A stretch of DNA of 26,474 nucleotides. It comes from a virus. The notes under the pieces were generated by a model. It did not search any database. It was not told the DNA's origin and was given only the letters and a program-made list of their open reading frames with translations. The DNA is taken from IMG/VR virus record IMGVR_UViG_3300032083_000243, positions 1 through 26,474 of that record; one strand, 5' to 3'. The position numbers and the translations under genes are program-made. Below, one piece after another: positions 21,726 to 26,474 of this stretch (within the stretch, counting starts at the first letter, position 1; every line of letters begins with the position of its first letter).

Positions 21726-21746
21726 GTTAACTTTCCTCAGATTTCA

Positions 21747-22580
21747 TTATTTAAGGCTCTTGTCTTCATTATATCTTTTATAAATATCTTCTGCAGCAGA
21801 GACTCTTTTATTTAATTGAGGTTTCCCAGGTCTTAAATAGTGGTCAGATGTAGCCTTTGCAGCTTCTACTAATGAATCAGTGTTTAAAATTTTATTTAAA
21901 GCACTTTTCTCTGTTGTATCAAACTCCTCTGAAATCATTGCCCAGTTACCTTCATAACTTTCTGGAGGTAAATCTCCAAGTTCTTTTAATAGACTTTCAA
22001 AATCATCTCTTCTATCTCCTGTCCATTGTGCAAAAGCTAGACCACCTTTAGATCCTTTAACGGTAGGTTTAAGTTCTTGCATAAATTTAAAACCACCTGT
22101 CTCATGCCAGAAATTACCGACAACTCCTGCAGCTTGTTCTGTAGTCATACCAAACTGTGACTTTAAATCTTCTATTAGTTTAAAAGAGGTATCGTATGCT
22201 TTGTCTAGGGTTACGCCAGAACTTTTAGAGAATGTAGATGTTTCCTCTAAATTACCAGTTACAGGGTCTTGTTCAATATCCATCTTTGCTTTAGATTCTT
22301 TAAACTCAGGAGATTCATTTTCACTAGCAAAAACTTCTCCTAGTATCTGCCCCCACCCACCTGCAAAAGCAAGCATAGTATTAGAATCATCCTTTGATTT
22401 ATTTTCAGAATCATTTTCTTTCTTCCTTGTAACAGGTTTTGCAATGTTTAAATCTACAGGAGGAGAGCCAAGAGCTTTTGATTGACGCTTTGTCCCAGGA
22501 TCACTTATACTTAACTCAGGATTACCCTGTTCAAGCATTATTCTTTTTCTTCTTCTATCTTGTGCTGTTGTTAAACTCAT
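21747..22580 (-). CDS. Virion-associated lysozyme (phage tail lysozyme domain)
   Basis: A 277-residue protein starting at 22580 behind AAGGAC. The first 120 residues are polar and probably disordered. Residues about 128-265 form a Phage_lysozyme2-type domain: FGMTTEQAAGVVGNFWHETGG (143-163) with E160 as likely catalytic acid, and GLAFAQWTGDRR (180-191), the family hallmark. It should cut peptidoglycan locally during DNA entry. Its place among the large proteins of the minus operon, rather than in a lysis cassette, fits an entry role. Lysis use cannot be excluded because no other endolysin lies in the window. Confidence 0.88.
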   Translation of the reverse strand: MSLTTAQDRRRKRIMLEQGNPELSISDPGTKRQSKALGSPPVDLNIAKPVTRKKENDSENKSKDDSNTMLAFAGGWGQILGEVFASENESPEFKESKAKMDIEQDPVTGNLEETSTFSKSSGVTLDKAYDTSFKLIEDLKSQFGMTTEQAAGVVGNFWHETGGFKFMQELKPTVKGSKGGLAFAQWTGDRRDDFESLLKELGDLPPESYEGNWAMISEEFDTTEKSALNKILNTDSLVEAAKATSDHYLRPGKPQLNKRVSAAEDIYKRYNEDKSLK

Positions 22581-22597
22581 ATTTAGTCCTTAATATA

Positions 22598-25456
22598 TTA
22601 AGTAAAAGGCAGAGCTTTTAAAAGTAACTCTCCGATAAAATTACCAGTTTGTTGTTTAGCCCCTATTTGAGCCTGTAACTCTGCAACATCTATCTCAGCA
22701 TCAGCAGCCATCTTTTGAAGTACAATACTGTTAGCCCTGTCAGCGTTACCCTCTGACACTTGGAAAGCCATAGACAATATATCTCTTTCTCTCTGCCATA
22801 TTGAGTCAAGGTTAGTAGATGTCAAAGCGTTTATAGTCTGAGCAAAAGCCATGTTACTTTCGTTCTGTGCAGAGGTGTTAAGTGTTGCTAAGTTCTGTCT
22901 CCACTGAGCGTTAGCCTGTGCTATCACCAAACCATTCTGTGCGTTAAACAAATCTCTTTGCTGTTGTATCTGTGAGTTAAACTCTCTCAGTGCGTTGACA
23001 CTGTTGACGTTAAACTGATCCATTGCATTTGTTTGGACAGCGTTAAACTGTGACGTTTGACCTGCTAGGTTAGCAAAGAACTGATCAGTTTGATTTTGGT
23101 TTGCTGCGTTGAATTGTTCAGCAGCGTTCTCTGCAGCCTGATCAGTAAACAAAGACTGTATGTTTTGTTGTGCTTTGAACACTTCTGTCTGTTGTCTGTT
23201 TGACAGGTTAGACATATCCATCTGTAAAAAGTTTTGAGCGTTCTGTACAGAAGCCTGTTGTCTGTTGGATAGGTTAGCCATATCTAGTTGAGATAGAGCA
23301 GCAGCTTCTGCCATAACCATAGACTGTCTATTAGACAGATTGTTTAACTCCATAGTGTTAGCTGCACGAGAATCCTCTAGAGCTATCTGTTGTTCAGCAG
23401 TAAAGTTCATGTTAGCTACGTCAGCAATTTTAGCTGCGTTCTGTACACGAGCCTGAAATGCTTGATCAAACTCTTGCCCTATAAACTGAGCACGTTGTTG
23501 TGCTGCAAGCATAGCACGTTGTTGTCTGTTAGACAAGTTCTGTGCTTCAAACTGAGCCTGTGTAGCAGCATCTATTTGTGCGATAGGTATTGCAGACTCC
23601 ATAGCAGCCTGAACAATAGCCTGTCCTGCTATAGAAGACGCACCAATACCTCTTGAGATCATAGCGTTGGTAGCTGCTCTCATAGCTCCTGAAGCCCAAG
23701 CAGGTGTGTTACCACCCTCGAACTGAGCCATCAATCCTTCTAGCTGACCCTGCACTGTAGCCTGTTTAGTAGGAGTAGCAGTCTCAGCTTCTACAGCTTC
23801 AGTAAAAGCCCTAGCAGTCTCAGCGTTAGCAGAACCAGAGATAATTTCACTCTCACCTGATACAGGATCTGTCTCTAGTTTTCTGGCTGTTGGTCCATCT
23901 ACTTTTATTTCTTTTCCTTGAGCCACTGGCCCACCAACAGATGTTTCAAGTTGCTGTTGTGCAGTTACTTCTTTTGTGAGTGTGTCTTGTTGAGCAGGTT
24001 GTAACGCACCAGTTACAGTTTGCACCTGTGGTGTTGCAAAGGCAGGATTCATAGCTGTTATGGGTGTAGCTAAAGGCATTGGTGCTTGCTGTGTTGTGCC
24101 TGTTGTAGCAGCTTCAGCAAACGGAGCTATAGGTACAGTCATACCTGCATCTACTGGTATAAACTCTGGAGCAGTAGGTTGTATTCCTGCTATTTGTGCT
24201 TGGATAGGCTGCATAGTCTGACCTACCAAGTTAGCACTCATTTGAGCTAGAGGATTAACAACAGCAGTAGTTTCACCAGTAACTTCTGTACCAACTGTAG
24301 GGTTATCTGTTGCAAGAGTACCTTGTTGAGCACCCATACGCATACCACCCATATTCATCATAGCTTGTCTGTACTTACCCATACGAGCAGCAGCAGCAGG
24401 GCTAGACTGTAAGAAGTTATCAAGCTGATCATCAGGTGCGTCTTCTGGAAAACCTAAAAACTTTTTAGCTAGTGTAACATCTCCACCTTCAAACATTGCT
24501 ATTGTAGAATAAGGGTAAGGAACGTTGTCAGGGTTTCTTGGTAATTTCACTTGTACGTTAGGATCACCTTGTGATTCAGGTGTAGGTGTTGTTTGTTGTG
24601 GGTTTGTACCCTCTTTAAAAAAACCAGGTGGCACGTTAGTAACAGGTTTACCGTTAAATTCAGTAATCATTATTGATTGATTTGTTTGTGGGTTTATGTA
24701 CCGAACTTGTTGATAACCTGAAGTAATCTGCTGACCTGATCCTGGAGCAGTAGTAACTAATGTTTGAGGAACTGCACCCTGAGTTCCTGCATAGTGGGTT
24801 TTATAAGATATCTGTTGAGGAACAGCAGACAATCCTGCAGTTTGTATAGGCGTAGAAAACGTTCCTGTTTTAGGTGCTTGTCCCATCACAAATGGTTGAG
24901 CTTGTGTAGTTTGTGTCACAGGAGTTTGATACGTAACAGGTGCTACTTGTTGTACAACAGTCTTAGGAGTATCTGGAATTATAGGAGCTACTTCGTCAGC
25001 TTGTAGTTCCAACACTTCTGTTGAAGGTGCAGTTGGTACAAAGCTACCACCTGCAACATCAGGATTAAAAGGATCTACAGGTACTACAGGTTCTACTACA
25101 GGCTCTACTACAGGCTCTACTACAGGCTCTACTACAGGCTCTACTACTTCTTCAGGTACTACAGGTTCTACTACAGGCTCTACTACAGGCTCTACTACAG
25201 GCTCTACTACAGGCTCTACTACTTCTTCAGGTTTTTCACCTTCTGCGTAAAAACCTTTTATATCCAAATAAGATCTAGCATCTTTTTCATCTTTAAAAAC
25301 GTATTGTCTTGAATTTTTTCTGCCAGTAGAACCAAGAACTGTTTTATTACTTAGTCTATCACCGTCAGCCGTTTCTAAATAAACCTTATTGCCGCTTTTA
25401 ACGATCTTGACCTCATCACCTTTGTCAACTTTAACTAAATCTTCGTTAATAGCCAT
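22598..25456 (-). CDS. Large virion protein with EPVV rod and 22-residue helical repeats (952 residues)
   Basis: Start at 25456 behind AAGGAGAAG. Parts: an N-terminal basic/acidic domain (1-75, containing QYVFKDEKDARSYLDIKGF); two blocks of five Glu-Pro-Val-Val tetrapeptides (81-100 and 106-125); a Pro/Gln/Thr-rich low-complexity region (about 130-500); and, from residue 640 to 925, thirteen consecutive 22-residue units, several opening with NLSNRQQ and others with an 11-residue QFN rhythm. The C-terminus (KALPFT) is short and hydrophobic. The repeats predict a long continuous helix or coiled coil. With the lysozyme, 170-, 309- and 1116-residue genes it forms what looks like an internal virion set. 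A tail or fibre protein is the alternative. Function inferred. Confidence 0.85.
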   Translation of the reverse strand: MAINEDLVKVDKGDEVKIVKSGNKVYLETADGDRLSNKTVLGSTGRKNSRQYVFKDEKDARSYLDIKGFYAEGEKPEEVVEPVVEPVVEPVVEPVVEPVVPEEVVEPVVEPVVEPVVEPVVEPVVPVDPFNPDVAGGSFVPTAPSTEVLELQADEVAPIIPDTPKTVVQQVAPVTYQTPVTQTTQAQPFVMGQAPKTGTFSTPIQTAGLSAVPQQISYKTHYAGTQGAVPQTLVTTAPGSGQQITSGYQQVRYINPQTNQSIMITEFNGKPVTNVPPGFFKEGTNPQQTTPTPESQGDPNVQVKLPRNPDNVPYPYSTIAMFEGGDVTLAKKFLGFPEDAPDDQLDNFLQSSPAAAARMGKYRQAMMNMGGMRMGAQQGTLATDNPTVGTEVTGETTAVVNPLAQMSANLVGQTMQPIQAQIAGIQPTAPEFIPVDAGMTVPIAPFAEAATTGTTQQAPMPLATPITAMNPAFATPQVQTVTGALQPAQQDTLTKEVTAQQQLETSVGGPVAQGKEIKVDGPTARKLETDPVSGESEIISGSANAETARAFTEAVEAETATPTKQATVQGQLEGLMAQFEGGNTPAWASGAMRAATNAMISRGIGASSIAGQAIVQAAMESAIPIAQIDAATQAQFEAQNLSNRQQRAMLAAQQRAQFIGQEFDQAFQARVQNAAKIADVANMNFTAEQQIALEDSRAANTMELNNLSNRQSMVMAEAAALSQLDMANLSNRQQASVQNAQNFLQMDMSNLSNRQQTEVFKAQQNIQSLFTDQAAENAAEQFNAANQNQTDQFFANLAGQTSQFNAVQTNAMDQFNVNSVNALREFNSQIQQQRDLFNAQNGLVIAQANAQWRQNLATLNTSAQNESNMAFAQTINALTSTNLDSIWQRERDILSMAFQVSEGNADRANSIVLQKMAADAEIDVAELQAQIGAKQQTGNFIGELLLKALPFT
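22682..23539 (-). repeat. Region coding thirteen 22-residue (2 x 11) repeats
   Basis: Residues 640-925 of the 952-residue protein divide without a single gap into thirteen units of exactly 22 residues. Units 1, 4, 5 and 6 start NLSNRQ; units 3 and 8-13 start N or F in the same phase. Within units 7-10 an 11-residue beat is plain (QFN, QFF, QFN, QFN, EFN, LFN). In DNA the strong copies share a TGTCTGTTAGACA-like core at 66-base spacing. Confidence 0.85.
25088..25228 (-). repeat. 12-bp tandem repeats in a duplicated 75-bp block (EPVV coding)
   Basis: Five copies of a 12-base unit (25088-25147; first unit AGGTTCTACTAC, then AGGCTCTACTAC) plus TTCTTC and AGGTACTAC are followed by a second identical set (25163-25222 plus TTCTTC 25223-25228), an offset of exactly 75 bases. 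Perfect identity of units indicates recent expansion. Confidence 0.95.
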
Positions 25457-25466
25457 TTACTTCTCC

Positions 25467-25721
25467 TTACTTACCCATTGTCATCCACACTGCACCTGCA
25501 ATAAACGTTAACAGTGCGACAGTGGCTAATTTAACTACAGTAGACCAGACAGATTTACGTGTGTCTCTCCAAGCCTCTAACAAACTTCTCATCTCTATAA
25601 TATCTCTGGCTGCAGCATCATCAAGTAACCCAATAGAACGTAGTGCTTCTTTAGCACCACGTCTAGCTGCGTTGTCTAGCATTTCCTCTAGATCGTCAGG
25701 GGTAAGTTTGATGTCACTCAT
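25467..25721 (-). CDS. DUF6127-like one-span membrane protein, holin candidate (84 residues)
   Basis: Start at 25721, overlapping the preceding gene by 8 bases. Residues 1-55 are an acidic, alanine- and arginine-rich helical head (TPDDLEEMLDNAARRGAKEA, then GLLDDAAARDIIEMRSLLEAW), and residues about 60-80 form one hydrophobic helix (VVKLATVALLTFIAGAVWMT) before a short tail. The head pattern matches the DUF6127 group of small phage proteins as I remember it. A single C-terminal span with a charged head is compatible with a holin or spanin-like role (compare T7 gp17.5), but neighbours are virion genes, so function is open. Confidence 0.75.
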   Translation of the reverse strand: MSDIKLTPDDLEEMLDNAARRGAKEALRSIGLLDDAAARDIIEMRSLLEAWRDTRKSVWSTVVKLATVALLTFIAGAVWMTMGK

Positions 25722-25923
25722 TTACAGTTTCTAGTGAGTTAGAAAGCATACTAATAAATGCTTCACGTCCTACGCTAAGTTGATTAACATTAAATTTAGC
25801 ACTTGTTAATTTACGGTCTAAATCTTGAATATGATTTAACATATTTTTCTGTTGATCCGTTAAGTCTTCTATAAAATATTCTTTATCGTTAATTGATATA
25901 GGGGTTTTTTTATTTTTTGCCAT
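25714..25923 (-). CDS. DUF6447-like small protein (69 residues)
   Basis: Start chosen at the second ATG (25923), which has AAGGAAGG at a normal 8-base spacing; the first ATG (25929) would leave only two bases. The product begins MAKNKKTPISINDKEYFIED and continues LTDQQKNMLNHIQDLDRKLT with a helical end. The pattern 'I-ING-EY-IEDLTD-QK-ML-HIQ-LD-KL' fits DUF6447 proteins, common in marine phages beside virion genes. A coiled-coil helper role is likely; the exact function is unknown. Confidence 0.8.
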   Translation of the reverse strand: MAKNKKTPISINDKEYFIEDLTDQQKNMLNHIQDLDRKLTSAKFNVNQLSVGREAFISMLSNSLETVNE

Positions 25924-25947
25924 TACCATTTCCTTCCTTGGTTAAAT

Positions 25948-26217
25948 TTATGCAGTAAATGAATTAGCCGCAGAAATAGCTGCATCTATCTCTGTGAAAC
26001 TTTCGTCACCCCAATCTTCTAGGGCTTTCATGTGAACGAGATAACCGTTGCTACGAGCTACACGAGCTTTCTTTTCGTCATGCGTCATGTCATGTCCGAA
26101 ATCTTCACTAGTTGCATCACTGCCTTTGTTATGTGTAGCAATAACACTAGTAATTACTGACACACTACCAAGCATTGCTGCGTGGTCTTGTGCTATTTGA
26201 TCAGCTTCTCTTGCCAT
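25948..26217 (-). CDS. Small structural-block hypothetical (89 residues)
   Basis: Start at 26217 behind AAGGATAAATAAA. The protein is helical with few prolines: MAREADQIAQDHAAMLGSVS, a mid-part rich in Asp and His (DATSEDFGHDMTHDEKKARV), then an Ala-rich end. Similar short proteins sit beside oxygenase genes in marine phages, in my recollection. Function unknown. Confidence 0.75.
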   Translation of the reverse strand: MAREADQIAQDHAAMLGSVSVITSVIATHNKGSDATSEDFGHDMTHDEKKARVARSNGYLVHMKALEDWGDESFTEIDAAISAANSFTA

Positions 26218-26222
26218 TTTAT

Positions 26223-26474
26223 TTATCCTTCTAATTTTGCAATGTTGATATTGCCTGAGATTGAAATACGTTCCCCATCATTGTCATAAAAGGGAAACAC
26301 CTGATGAAGCATGGTTGATGGAAACATAACCATGTAACCCTCTGCTTCTTTTTCCATGTTGTACGCAAAAGTTGATACCCTGCCCAACGTATTTGTGTAG
26401 CTAAATGCAAAGTTAGATATGTGGTTATCTGCATTTGAGTTGGCACAAATAGGAAGTTTCTTTTGCTCTGCATA
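26223..26474 (-). CDS. 2OG-Fe(II) oxygenase-like protein, C-terminal part only
   Basis: Open from the window edge to TAA 26225-26223, giving the last 83 residues. The end YMVMFPSTMLHQVFPFYDND followed by GERISISGNI is the hallmark of the 2OG-FeII_Oxy_5 family: a hydrophobic strand, FPS, the distal iron-binding His (H57 of the fragment), and R69 for 2-oxoglutarate. An upstream EKEAEGY segment precedes it. These phage proteins are usually encoded among virion genes, with unknown substrates. The N-terminal HxD part lies outside the window. A longer-looking frame with an ATG overlaps it but is only a shadow. Confidence 0.85.
   Translation of the reverse strand, partial: YAEQKKLPICANSNADNHISNFAFSYTNTLGRVSTFAYNMEKEAEGYMVMFPSTMLHQVFPFYDNDGERISISGNINIAKLEG

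Noticed and set aside
25088-25228. Tandem repeats that might suggest a CRISPR array or satellite.
   Set aside because: The 12-base units are contiguous without spacers, stay in frame, and encode EPVV tetrapeptides inside a long gene.
22598-25456. Tail fibre or adhesin identity for the 952-residue protein.
   Set aside because: The repeats are helical hendecads without the Gly-rich or beta-structured repeats and C-terminal receptor domain expected of fibres; the position beside the lysozyme and giant protein favours an internal virion role, though it is not proven.
26231-26473. An 80-residue ATG-initiated frame at the right edge on the minus strand.
   Set aside because: Its composition is not protein-like (many Met, Cys and Trp), and the neighbouring frame encodes a clear 2OG-Fe(II) oxygenase end with the H and R motif.
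1-26474. tRNA genes, an integrase or attachment sites, and toxin-antitoxin or CRISPR components.
   Set aside because: I looked for cloverleaf-like GTTCRANNC arms, integrase motifs and array-like repeats on both strands and saw none that I could support.

Overview
The window is part of a tailed double-stranded DNA phage genome, most simply a podovirus of a marine, probably alphaproteobacterial, host. The phage assignment comes from the gene content: a T7-type primase-helicase, a family A DNA polymerase with 3'-5' exonuclease, an SSB-like protein, a RecE-like nuclease, a T7 endonuclease I homologue, MazG, a B12-dependent ribonucleotide reductase and a virion-protein block. The marine host is an inference from the AT-rich sequence (about 40% GC by eye), the class II reductase plus MazG, and small proteins of kinds common in marine phages (DUF6447-like and DUF6127-like proteins, a structural-operon 2OG-Fe(II) oxygenase). 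The layout recalls HMO-2011-type and other T7-related marine podoviruses, but the sequence alone cannot fix the genus. No RNA polymerase, terminase, portal or capsid gene lies in the window.

Layout. (1) Positions 1-7964, plus strand: the end of one gene, a GP88-like cysteine-rich protein, then about thirty very small, tightly packed genes of 25-123 residues. These are mostly unrecognisable and are probably early host-takeover, regulatory or anti-defence genes. The run is interrupted by a free-standing HNH homing endonuclease and a HExxH metalloprotease, and it contains one real non-coding island (6041-6176) with paired operator-like sites. (2) Positions 7936-12068, plus strand: the replication core of primase-helicase, DNA polymerase and SSB, closed by two stacked hairpins at 12062-12135. 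(3) Positions 12157-16889, plus strand: DNA degradation and nucleotide supply, with RecE-like nuclease, endonuclease I (Holliday-junction resolvase), MazG, class II ribonucleotide reductase, a PD-(D/E)XK-like protein and a zinc-ribbon/DUF3310 protein. (4) A strong bidirectional terminator at 16898-16930 separates the converging halves. (5) Positions 16929-26474, minus strand, read right to left: the C-terminus of a 2OG-Fe(II) oxygenase, three small proteins including a one-membrane-segment holin-like protein, a 952-residue repeat protein, a lysozyme-domain protein, and three further proteins ending in a 1116-residue giant. By size and order this resembles an internal virion (ejection) module.

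How it fits together. Host DNA is broken down by the nucleases, and the nucleotides are recycled and reduced by the ribonucleotide reductase, with MazG and DUF3310 as helpers. The T7-like replisome uses them, and endonuclease I resolves branched intermediates. The minus-strand block builds the parts of the particle that probably cross the cell envelope. The main points for a second look are: a 286-residue domain with an exact 22 (2x11)-residue repeat together with a TonB-like Glu-Pro-Val-Val rod in one virion protein; a DNA polymerase in which both members of the steric-gate pair are changed (Glu to Gln, Tyr to Leu); an extremely acidic 71-residue DNA-mimic candidate; a duplicated gene start at 6576 and 6774; and a nested in-frame start that would make DUF3310 with or without its zinc ribbon.
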